Positions 9,016-16,239 of a DNA stretch of 64,000 nucleotides are shown here, piece after piece (position 1 is the first letter of the stretch; every line of letters starts with the position of its first letter). The stretch is from Flavobacterium sp. ACN2 (lineage in GTDB: Bacteria; Bacteroidota; Bacteroidia; Flavobacteriales; Flavobacteriaceae), in the NCBI RefSeq assembly GCF_002303885.1, contig NZ_MRCM01000017.1, positions 62,001 to 126,000 of the forward strand, given 5' to 3'. The notes below the pieces were generated by a model that was not told the origin of the DNA, did no database searches, and saw only the letters and a program-made list of their open reading frames with translations. Both the position numbers and the translations under genes were made by a program.

Positions 9016-9582
9016 TTAATCTAAATCGTGTATTCTTTTCAACTTGAAAGAGAAATAAATATAAAAAATTCCAAGCGCGATAAAAGCAAAAGCAGTCCAA
9101 TATACAAGCGAAAGACCTGCAAAAATAGGATTCCATAATAAGACAAACGAAAACACTGTCCCAAGTATTCCCAATATTAAAAGATTTGCCCAATCAGAAA
9201 CAGCGTAACTCTTTAAATTAAAAGCAATAACTATTGCCATTATTGAACGGAATAAAACCACAAATCCAACATAAAGAGGCAGTAAAGTAATTGAAATTAA
9301 TGGATTAATAATCAACAATATTCCTACTACAAAACCTAAAATTCCAGATGCTAATGTCCATCCCCAATTGTCAATTTTCTTTCTATTTGAAAGTGCAAAA
9401 ATGATTTCAAAAATTCCGCTTCCTAAAAACGAAACACTAAAGAGAAATGCAAGAGTTAAATAAGCCGCTACGGGTGTGATAAAAGACCAAATTCCGATTC
9501 CAACAAACAGCAATCCCACCAATAATGGAATATACCAGTAATCAATAGCTTTTTTTACTTTTTTAAATAAAGAATTTTCCAT
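9016..9582 (-). CDS. HdeD-like DUF308 membrane protein
   Basis: A 188-residue inner-membrane protein with about six hydrophobic helices in pairs, matching the HdeD/DUF308 layout. The N-terminus carries a short charged cytoplasmic stretch (SLFKKVKKAIDYWY) before the first helix. Repeats of the pattern GILGFVVGILLIINP and GILGTVFSFVLLWNPIFAG show the internal duplication expected of the family. HdeD proteins in enterobacteria are linked to acid resistance, but in Bacteroidota the role is not known. It stands alone, with long repeat-filled DNA upstream, and nothing ties it to the glycan genes around it. Confidence 0.78.
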   Translation of the reverse strand: MENSLFKKVKKAIDYWYIPLLVGLLFVGIGIWSFITPVAAYLTLAFLFSVSFLGSGIFEIIFALSNRKKIDNWGWTLASGILGFVVGILLIINPLISITLLPLYVGFVVLFRSIMAIVIAFNLKSYAVSDWANLLILGILGTVFSFVLLWNPIFAGLSLVYWTAFAFIALGIFYIYFSFKLKRIHDLD

Positions 9583-9750
9583 AAGTATACTTTTAAAATC
9601 ATGCTTACTCTATAAAGTTTTCAGCTTACCTTAACTGCCAATAAAAAAACATTTAAATGGCTGTCTATCAAAGATAAGACAAAAGCGTAAGCCAGAATAT
9701 TTTTTACATAATAAAATACTGACATATAAACACTTACCATCACAAAAAAA

Positions 9751-9880
9751 TCAATTGCGTCCAGCTTTAGAAAACATAAACACAATCAAAAAGGGCTTTA
9801 GCCAAACCTATAAAGTTTGGCTAAAGCCCTTTCCTTATTCAAATCTTATTCCCCTAGCTGAAGCTAGGCGCTATTCAAAA
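9751..9880. repeat. Extragenic repeat unit, copy 1 (about 130 bp)
   Basis: A repeat unit beginning TCAATTGCGTCCAGCTT and ending near GCTATTCAAAA. It contains an 18-bp hairpin (9790-9807 with 9815-9832, AAAGGGCTTTAGCC arms) and a CTAGCTGAAGCTAG palindrome. A second copy lies at 9973-10107. Together with the antitoxin remnant between them these account for most of the 593-base gap between the DUF308 and GH3 genes; the rest shows nothing recognisable. Confidence 0.85.
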
Positions 9881-9887
9881 AATGTGA

Positions 9888-9968
9888 ATTGCTTTTGAAG
9901 AAATTATTGAGGATTTTCCAGAATTAAATAAAGAAGATATTCTTGTTGCTTTAGCATTTGCAAGATAA
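9888..9968 (+). pseudogene. DUF433 antitoxin remnant (C-terminal fragment)
   Basis: The frame reads about 26 residues, AFEEIIEDFPELNKEDILVA and on to LAFAR, then TAA. This is the helical C-terminus of DUF433 antitoxins, which pair with DUF5615 PIN-like toxins. There is no start: an in-frame TGA lies at 9885-9887 and the DNA before it belongs to the repeat unit. It is therefore a broken 3' fragment trapped between two copies of the extragenic repeat. No toxin gene remains next to it. Confidence 0.65.
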
Positions 9969-9972
9969 CAAT

Positions 9973-10107
9973 TCAATTGCGTCCAGCTTCAGCTGGATGA
10001 AAATATAATCATAATCAAAAGGGCTTTAGCCAAACCTATAAAGTTTGGCTAAAGCCCTTTCCTTATTCAAATCTTATTCCCTAGCTGAAGCTAGGGGCTA
10101 TTCAAAA
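9973..10107. repeat. Extragenic repeat unit, copy 2 (about 135 bp)
   Basis: Second copy of the unit at 9751, nearly identical from the GGGCTTTAGCC hairpin (10018-10035 with 10043-10060) to GGGGCTATTCAAAAA. Its 5' part keeps a CCAGCTTCAGCTGG palindrome that has decayed in copy 1. It is in direct orientation with copy 1. Confidence 0.85.
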
Positions 10108-10175
10108 ATCTTTGCGACTCTGTGCCTTTGCGAGATTAAAAACTTTGTTACTTTGTTACTTTTCTCCTAAAAAAC

Positions 10176-12473
10176 CTATTCTTTAATTTCAAAACCACTC
10201 TGCAAACCTTTATCAGAACTTCCTCCAACCATGATTTTAAAAGTTCCTGGTTCTACTAAATAAGCTCCTTCATTGTTATAAAAACCAAGTTCTTTATCTG
10301 TCAAAGTAAACTTTACCGTTTTAGTTTCACCTTTTTTCAGATTAACCAATTCAAAACCTTTTAATTCTTTTATTGGACGAACGATACTTGCAAATTCATC
10401 ATGAATGTACAATTGCACTACTTCTTTTCCATCATAATTTCCTGAATTCGTTACCTCAACACTTACCTCAACATTTTCTCCTTTTGCAAAAGCCGTTTTA
10501 TTCAATTTCAAGTTTTTATAATCGAATTTCGTGTAACTCAATCCAAAACCGAACGGAAACTGAGGCGTTTTCTCTACATCCATGTAATGCGACCAAAAAA
10601 CATTTTTATCACTGTCAATTGGTCTTCCTGTGCTGTATTTGTTGTAATAAATTGGCACCTGACCTACATTTCTAGGAAACGACATTGGCAATTTTCCACT
10701 CGGATTATAATCTCCATATAAAACCTGAGCAACTGCATTTCCAGTCTGAGTTCCCAAATGCCAAGCTTCTACAATTGCAGGAACATTTTCTGCTGCCCAA
10801 GGAATGCTCAACGGACGACCATTATTTAAAACCAAAACCACATTCGGATTCACTTTATAAATTTCTTCTAGCAATTCTTGCTGTAATCCAGGGAGGTTCA
10901 AATCAGTTCTACTTCTGCCCTCACCGCTTTGGAAACCATATTCACCTAAAACCATTACGACAACATCGGCATTTTTTGCTGCTTTTTTCGCTGCTTCAAA
11001 TCCGCTTTTATCAGTTGTATTGAAAACTGTTTCAGTTAAGAAAGTTGCTTTTTGTTTCAGTAAATCAACCCCTTTTTCAAAAGTTAGTTGATTGTCTTTG
11101 TATTGTTGCATTCCTTCTAAAACCGAAACCGCTGTATCATCAGAAGCCGCAATTCTCCAACTTCCTAGCGGACTGTTTTTATCATTTGCTAAAGCACCAA
11201 TTAAAGCGATTTTCTGCCCAGATTTCTTTAGCGGAAGCAAATTCTTTTCGTTCTTCAATAAAACGATAGATTTCTTCGCCATGTCTAAAACACCTTCGTT
11301 GTTGGCTTTACTTCCAACAACTTCTTTCTCGCGCTTTTCATCACAGTATCGGTACGGATCATCAAATAATCCTAACTCAAATTTCACACGCAAAATTCTG
11401 CGAACAGCATCATCAACCAAAGATTCTTCTACTTTTCCAGATTTTACCAAATCAACCAATTTTGCCACATACAAATACGATTCCATATCCATATCAGAAC
11501 CTGCAATAACTGCTTTTACTGTTGCATCGGCTTCGTCTTTTGCATATCCATGCGCAATCATTTCGCGAATCGAAGCATAATCCGAAATTACAAATCCGTC
11601 AAACTTCCATTTTCCTTTTAAAATATCTCTTTGTAAAAAAGCATTTCCAGTTGCAGGAACACCATTCAAAGTATTAAACGAATTCATAAACGTACGAACT
11701 CCCGCTTCAACCGTTGCTTCAAAAGGAGGTAAAACCGAATTATACAATTTAGAATTACTGATATCCACGATATTATATTCCAAACCTGCTTCAACATAGC
11801 CATAAGCAGCAAAGTGTTTCGCGCAAGCTGCAATCGTATTTACTTTGGCCAAATCTGCAATGGTTTCTCCTTGAAAACCTTTCACACGAGCATAACCCAC
11901 TTTACTTCCCAAATACGGATCTTCTCCTGCACCTTCCATCACACGACCCCAGCGCGCATCGTTTGCCACGTCAACATTGGGTCCAAAAGTCCAGTTAATT
12001 CCAGATGCCGAAGCTTCATCTGCCGCAATCGCTGCCGATTTTTTAATCGCTTCCAAATCCCAACTTGCCGCTTCTGCCAACGGAATAGGACTTAACGTTT
12101 TATAGCCATGTATTACATCAAAACCAATAATTAACGGTATTCCTAATCTAGTTTCTTCCACCGCAATTTTCTGCACCGCACGAACTTCCTTTACACCGCG
12201 AACGGTCAACATCGAACCGACCAATCCTTTTCTTAAATGTTCGTATTTTAATTCGGCTGTTCCACCTTTTGGCGCAGGTCCAGTAACATCCCAAAAACCA
12301 TTATATTGATTCATCTGTCCCACTTTTTCCTCCAGCGTCATTAACGGTAAAAGCAAATCGATACGCTGCTCAACAGTTTTATTCTTATCCAGATACGGCT
12401 TTTTTTGTGCATTCATATTTCCAACAGTAAACAGGGAAAATACCCCAATAATTAGTATTTGTTTATTTTTCAT
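10176..12473 (-). CDS. bglX: GH3 beta-glucosidase (BglX-like), exported
   Basis: A 765-residue family 3 glycosidase with signal peptide ending GNMNAQ. Order: (beta/alpha)8 barrel (about 30-380), alpha/beta sandwich (about 400-620) and a C-terminal fibronectin-III-like domain (about 660-755). The nucleophile is Asp298 in GFVISDYASI; NWTFGPNVDVANDARWGRVMEGAGEDP is the characteristic substrate-binding loop, and LGEYGFQSGEGRSR carries the probable acid/base region. It releases terminal beta-linked glucose. In this locus it would trim glucose units from glucomannan oligosaccharides, probably in the periplasm. Divergent repeats and a Flavo-1-like element lie upstream. Confidence 0.9.
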   Translation of the reverse strand: MKNKQILIIGVFSLFTVGNMNAQKKPYLDKNKTVEQRIDLLLPLMTLEEKVGQMNQYNGFWDVTGPAPKGGTAELKYEHLRKGLVGSMLTVRGVKEVRAVQKIAVEETRLGIPLIIGFDVIHGYKTLSPIPLAEAASWDLEAIKKSAAIAADEASASGINWTFGPNVDVANDARWGRVMEGAGEDPYLGSKVGYARVKGFQGETIADLAKVNTIAACAKHFAAYGYVEAGLEYNIVDISNSKLYNSVLPPFEATVEAGVRTFMNSFNTLNGVPATGNAFLQRDILKGKWKFDGFVISDYASIREMIAHGYAKDEADATVKAVIAGSDMDMESYLYVAKLVDLVKSGKVEESLVDDAVRRILRVKFELGLFDDPYRYCDEKREKEVVGSKANNEGVLDMAKKSIVLLKNEKNLLPLKKSGQKIALIGALANDKNSPLGSWRIAASDDTAVSVLEGMQQYKDNQLTFEKGVDLLKQKATFLTETVFNTTDKSGFEAAKKAAKNADVVVMVLGEYGFQSGEGRSRTDLNLPGLQQELLEEIYKVNPNVVLVLNNGRPLSIPWAAENVPAIVEAWHLGTQTGNAVAQVLYGDYNPSGKLPMSFPRNVGQVPIYYNKYSTGRPIDSDKNVFWSHYMDVEKTPQFPFGFGLSYTKFDYKNLKLNKTAFAKGENVEVSVEVTNSGNYDGKEVVQLYIHDEFASIVRPIKELKGFELVNLKKGETKTVKFTLTDKELGFYNNEGAYLVEPGTFKIMVGGSSDKGLQSGFEIKE

Positions 12474-12497
12474 ATGTGGTTTAGTTAGTTTTTCTTT

Positions 12498-12540
12498 AAG
12501 ATTCTAAGGTTCTGAGGCACTAAGATTCTAAGGTTTTCTA
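12498..12540. repeat. Octamer repeat array (AAGATTCT/AAGGTTCT)
   Basis: Five tandem 8-base units, AAGATTCT AAGGTTCT then GAGGCACT AAGATTCT AAGGTTTT. It lies just upstream of the GH3 gene on its 5' side. Similar 8-base arrays occur at 39347-39425 and 54896-54923. Confidence 0.75.
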
Positions 12541-12544
12541 TTTT

Positions 12545-12637
12545 GGCGTGTCCCGCCGAAAAAGGCGGGTCGGGCTTTCGGCTTTATCTTTTGTTCCGTT
12601 TCTCTTCACAAAAGGATACCGCCTCTATCCCTCACGC
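12545..12637 (-). ncRNA. Flavo-1-like structured element, divergent copy C
   Basis: Read on the - strand it holds GGATAGAGGCGGTATCC, then CTTTT...AAAAG with exactly the same 17-base insert length as copies A and B, then GATAAAGCCGAAAGCCC. The apical stem is weaker (7 bp, 12588-12594 with 12608-12614). It adds a CCCGCC/GGCGGG hairpin (12552-12557 with 12564-12569) and closes with GCGTG/CACGC pairing. It lies 72 bases upstream of the GH3 start, on the same strand. Confidence 0.45.
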
Positions 12638-12668
12638 AAATCGTTTTCAAAAGAGCGTTTTTGGTTAT

Positions 12669-12772
12669 TTTGTCATCCTGAGGAACGAAGGATCACACTA
12701 GAAACTCCGTACAGAACTTCGCTAAACTTTGTCGAGTTAAGTGTGTGATCCTTCGTTCCTCAGGATGACAAA
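12669..12772. repeat. Perfect 30-bp inverted repeat (GTCATCCTGAGGAACGAAGG type)
   Basis: Arms at 12669-12698 and 12743-12772 are exact reverse complements around a 44-base centre. The centre has a smaller AACTC/GAGTT palindrome. This unit is GC-rich compared with the genome and looks like a mobile extragenic palindrome (MITE-like) with no coding capacity. It is part of the 435-base non-coding block between the GH3 and esterase genes. Confidence 0.88.
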
Positions 12773-12828
12773 CTTTATCTCTCACTTTGCGGAGCTTCGA
12801 CTTCGCTCAGCCTGACAAAACAGATCAT

Positions 12829-12912
12829 AATCTAAAATCTATATTCTATTTTCTATTTTCTATTTTCTATATTCTATTTTCTATATTCTAAAATCTAAAA
12901 TCTAAAATCTAA
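12829..12912. repeat. Heptamer minisatellite (WWTCTAW x 12)
   Basis: Twelve tandem 7-base units, AATCTAA, ATTCTAT or TTTCTAT, in register over 84 bases. The last unit contains the stop codon (complement of 12909-12911) of the - strand acetylesterase gene, so the array runs into the 3' end of that gene. Confidence 0.88.
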
Positions 12913-14291
12913 AATTCACTAGTAAAACAAGAAGCAGGCAAATTGGCTTTATTAAACAAATCTGATTGTGTTGTATTTCCCCAAGCAAACCTCACTTTTG
13001 CTGGATTTACAACTTTTTTACTTGTCAAAATCACTTCATTATTTTTAATTGAAGCTTCGGCTGGGTAGAAAACTCCATCAGCTCCCGCAACTTCAAATTG
13101 ATTCGATTTTTTATCTTTAAAATAAAGTCCGTCAGCATAATCGAAAGAAACAATTACTTTGTTTTTTTCAATCTTAACCTCTTTAAACAAGGGACCATTT
13201 ACCAAATTAGAATTGGTTTTATACATTTCCTTCAAAGCCAGATTCGCTAAACGAATTCCAACTGATTTTTTATTTTTGGGATGAATATCAATCGTATCCG
13301 AAATATCGCTAATCACTACCATTCCTGTCTTTGGAACTTCTTTCAATAATTTTCTTTGAGAATTTCTTACCGTTACATTTGAGAAATTATTAGAACCCGT
13401 TTTAAACGGCGCAATCTGAACATAATAAAACGGAAAATTATCATTCCATTCCTTTCTCCAAGACGTAATTAACGCTCCAAGAGTTTTATCATAAACCAAA
13501 GAACCCACATTTGATTCTCCCTGATACCAAAGCGTTCCTGCAATCTTAAATCCCACAATCGGGTAAATCATGGCATTGTAAGCACGTCCTGGCTGTCTTG
13601 GTCCGTATTCCTGTTCGTTTAGTTTTTTAGCATTTTCTAATAAAAGCGGATCATTATTTACCACATCTTCTGGCATCCAGATTTCTGCAGGAGTTCCTCC
13701 CCAATTCGAAGAAATTAATCCGATTGGAACATTTTTCAAATCTTCGCGAAGGCGTTTGGCAAAAAAGTAACCAATAGCGCTAAAATATTTCATGGTTTCC
13801 GGAGTCGATTCTGTCCAGTTTCCAAGTAAATTATTCTGCGGACTTGTAGCCGTTAATTTCGGAACCGTAAAAAATCGAATGTTTGGATTTGTTGCGTTTT
13901 TCATTTCTTCTTCGCCATCATCAATTCCCCAACTTACCGACATTTCCATATTCGATTGTCCAGAGCAAAGCCAGACTTCGCCAATTAGAATATTTTTTAA
14001 AATGACTTCATTGTAGCCTTTTATCGAAATAGTAAAAGGTCCGCCAGCCTCTGGAGTTTTAATCGTTAATTCCCATTTTGCCTGATTACTGGCCACGGTT
14101 TTATATTCCTGATTGTTCCAACTCGAAACCAGTTTAATTTCTTCTTTTGGATTTGCCCAACCCCAAATTTTCACTTCAGAGTTGCGCTGTAAAACCATAT
14201 TATCACTAAAAATATTCGGAAGCGAAACGTTTGCCATCATAGTACTGGAAATCAATAAAAAGAAAACAAACTTATAGATATTATTTTTCAT
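12909..14291 (-). CDS. Sialate O-acetylesterase-family acetylesterase (GQSN type), exported
   Basis: A 460-residue exported esterase of the SASA/DUF303 family. After a signal peptide (ending MMANVS) comes an N-terminal beta domain, then WLCSGQSNMEMS with the catalytic Ser at about 113. LISSNWGGTPAEIWMPE and GTLWYQGESNVG are the other family blocks. It overlaps the upstream esterase gene by 11 bases, so the two are translated together. Named after sialic acid deacetylation, but many members act on plant polysaccharides; next to mannanases and a CE2-like esterase it most likely removes acetyl groups from acetylated mannan or mannooligosaccharides. Its stop codon lies in a heptamer array. Confidence 0.82.
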   Translation of the reverse strand: MKNNIYKFVFFLLISSTMMANVSLPNIFSDNMVLQRNSEVKIWGWANPKEEIKLVSSWNNQEYKTVASNQAKWELTIKTPEAGGPFTISIKGYNEVILKNILIGEVWLCSGQSNMEMSVSWGIDDGEEEMKNATNPNIRFFTVPKLTATSPQNNLLGNWTESTPETMKYFSAIGYFFAKRLREDLKNVPIGLISSNWGGTPAEIWMPEDVVNNDPLLLENAKKLNEQEYGPRQPGRAYNAMIYPIVGFKIAGTLWYQGESNVGSLVYDKTLGALITSWRKEWNDNFPFYYVQIAPFKTGSNNFSNVTVRNSQRKLLKEVPKTGMVVISDISDTIDIHPKNKKSVGIRLANLALKEMYKTNSNLVNGPLFKEVKIEKNKVIVSFDYADGLYFKDKKSNQFEVAGADGVFYPAEASIKNNEVILTSKKVVNPAKVRFAWGNTTQSDLFNKANLPASCFTSEF

Positions 14292-15381
14292 TTAGTAACT
14301 TCTTTAAAAATGGAGCATATTCGTCTGCCAAAACCTTATGATCTGCCACATCTGGATGTCCCATACATCCGTTCGGCGTCATCGGTTTGAATTTAAAAAT
14401 CTGAATAGGCTTATGCGCTTTATCATTCGCGAAAGCGTTTTTAACTTTATTTAGGCAATCTTCAAAAACAACTCCTCTTTCTCCTCCAACCATTGGACTA
14501 TTCGTAATTACAATCTGCACTTTCGGATTATGTTTGTAAAGCATTTTGATGAAGTTTACATAATTAGAAACATACTTTTCAGCGTTAAATGGAAGACGTT
14601 CTTTTTTACCATCTCCGCCAGAAAAATCATTTGTTCCTAAAGCAATGCTGATAATATCTGGCTGAAAAGCGAAATCATATTTAGGTTTCGAAGCATCTTT
14701 CGTCAAATACAAATTTGGATAAGCATCAGGCATTATAACTTCGTCTTTATTCTCGTCATTCCAATTTCTGTACATTCCAATTCCAGAAACACAACTCATT
14801 AAATAATCGACACCAATTTCTCTTGAAAGTGTTGGACCGTAAGCATAATAACTATTGTGGTGATCGTAATATTCTCCTTTATCGCAAGGAATTTCAGAAC
14901 CATCGCTTGCTGCACCGCAAGTAATCGAATCTCCGATAAACTCGATTTTCTTTTTCTTTTTAAACGAAATTGACGTCAGCTTTGCCGTTGTTCCAGCAAA
15001 CAAAACTCCTCCTGTATGCGCTTCTGTGTTTTTATAAATTTCTAAACGATGTTCTTTCTGATTTGAAGTAACTTTTACTGGAAAAGATTGAACCGCACCT
15101 TTTTCAATTCTAATTTTCCCAATATATTTTCCATCCAAAACCAATTGAACATAATTATGATGTTGATAAGCATCTACACTTTGAAGTAAAATCGAGCATT
15201 CATTCCCAGTAAAATTGAAAGAAACAGAAGACGCCGTTCCGATTAGAATGACATTATCATGCTGCAATTTTTCTATGCGACCTTGATATAGAAAAGTTTT
15301 ATTTGAATTTAGTGTTTGCGAGTTCGAAATGATCGAAATCAGCAAAAACGAAATTAAAAGCGCTATTTTTTTGGGAAACAT
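14281..15381 (-). CDS. CE2-like acetyl esterase (SGNH hydrolase), exported
   Basis: A 366-residue exported esterase with the two-part layout of carbohydrate esterase family 2: signal peptide, N-terminal jelly roll (about 25-140) and SGNH hydrolase domain (about 145-366). IEFIGDSITCG gives nucleophile Ser152; ISIALGTNDFSGGDG holds the conserved Asn, and the C-terminal GHPDVADH holds the catalytic His. CE2 enzymes remove acetyl groups from plant glucomannan or xylan. It starts a two-gene - strand unit with the GQSN esterase (11-base overlap). A pair of acetylesterases beside mannanases parallels the two-esterase set for acetylated mannan in Roseburia, though the second family differs here. Confidence 0.85.
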   Translation of the reverse strand: MFPKKIALLISFLLISIISNSQTLNSNKTFLYQGRIEKLQHDNVILIGTASSVSFNFTGNECSILLQSVDAYQHHNYVQLVLDGKYIGKIRIEKGAVQSFPVKVTSNQKEHRLEIYKNTEAHTGGVLFAGTTAKLTSISFKKKKKIEFIGDSITCGAASDGSEIPCDKGEYYDHHNSYYAYGPTLSREIGVDYLMSCVSGIGMYRNWNDENKDEVIMPDAYPNLYLTKDASKPKYDFAFQPDIISIALGTNDFSGGDGKKERLPFNAEKYVSNYVNFIKMLYKHNPKVQIVITNSPMVGGERGVVFEDCLNKVKNAFANDKAHKPIQIFKFKPMTPNGCMGHPDVADHKVLADEYAPFLKKLLNEK

Positions 15382-15597
15382 AATTTATTTGTTAAAATCT
15401 AAATACGATTCACAAATATATTGGAAAGAGATTATCTAAAAAGATACTAAAATGTCAAAAAGTAATAAAAAAACACCACATAAACACATCAATTTTTGCC
15501 GATAGAACGTTAATTCTTACAATTGAAACAAATGGTATTCTATTGAAATTCTAGATTTAAGGCTTATCTTTACCGTTTAACCCTTTTTGTATATAAA

Positions 15598-16098
15598 ATG
15601 AGATCACATTTTTTTATTTTTCTATCAGCCTTTATTTTATTTTCCTCTTTTAATTTAAAAAAGAAGGAAAAGGAAAACCTGCCTCAAACTCCAACCGAAA
15701 TTAATCGTGATTCTATAATTGTTTATGCAAAAAAATATTTAGGAACGCCTTATGTATACGCGAGCAGTAATCCGCAAAAAGGTTTTGACTGTTCGGGTTT
15801 TGTGAGTTATGTGTTTAAAAATTTTGGAATGACGCTTCCTAGAAGTTCAAGCGGATATAAAAACATCGGCAAAACTTTAAAACCCGAAGAATTTAAAGTT
15901 GGAGATATTTTGGTTTTCTACGGATATAAAAACAGAAATGTTGTGGGACACGTTGGCATTATTTGTGAAGCCAACGGAATGCAGTCGAAATTTATTCACG
16001 CTTCATCAGGAAAAGCGCAGCAAGTAACTATAACATCACTTGATACAGAACACTACACCAAACGTTTTTATAAATGTGTGGATGTTTTGAGTAAATAG
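15598..16098 (+). CDS. NlpC/P60 peptidoglycan endopeptidase, exported
   Basis: A 166-residue secreted cell-wall hydrolase. A signal peptide or anchor (residues 1-20) is followed by a Lys-rich linker and an NlpC/P60 domain. GFDCSGFVSYVF supplies catalytic Cys65, VGHVGII gives His118, and FIHASSG gives the third residue His134. GTPYVYASSNPQKG just before the Cys is the usual substrate-groove strand. Such enzymes cut the gamma-D-glutamyl-diaminopimelate bond in stem peptides. It converges with an L,D-transpeptidase gene, another wall enzyme; a large imperfect inverted repeat lies between them. Confidence 0.9.
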   Translation: MRSHFFIFLSAFILFSSFNLKKKEKENLPQTPTEINRDSIIVYAKKYLGTPYVYASSNPQKGFDCSGFVSYVFKNFGMTLPRSSSGYKNIGKTLKPEEFKVGDILVFYGYKNRNVVGHVGIICEANGMQSKFIHASSGKAQQVTITSLDTEHYTKRFYKCVDVLSK

Positions 16099-16124
16099 TT
16101 TTTTTCTGTTTACACTAAATTTAT

Positions 16125-16231
16125 TTTCACGCAGATTTAAAAAGATTTAAGCAGATACATGCAGATTTATTTATTTTCAAAGTGTAAAAAATCTAATTAA
16201 ATCTGCTTTAATCTGCTAAATCTGCGTGAAA
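16125..16231. repeat. Large imperfect inverted repeat (CACGCAGATTTA ends)
   Basis: Exact 15-bp ends (16125-16139 with 16217-16231) and inner GCAGATTTAA-type words that pair imperfectly across a 107-base span. It fills the gap between converging genes and could stop transcription from both sides. It shares words with the 8926-8990 palindrome. Confidence 0.75.
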
Positions 16232-16239
16232 TTCATTTT

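Noticed and set aside
10373..12095. Several + strand frames inside the GH3 gene
   Set aside because: They are antisense to a long, clearly conserved glycosidase and show no domain of their own.
12548..12748. 66-codon frame across the repeat island
   Set aside because: It is composed of the Flavo-1-like element and the 30-bp palindrome, so is not a coding sequence.
12829..12912. Heptamer array as a CRISPR array
   Set aside because: Units are 7 bases with no spacers; it is a minisatellite.
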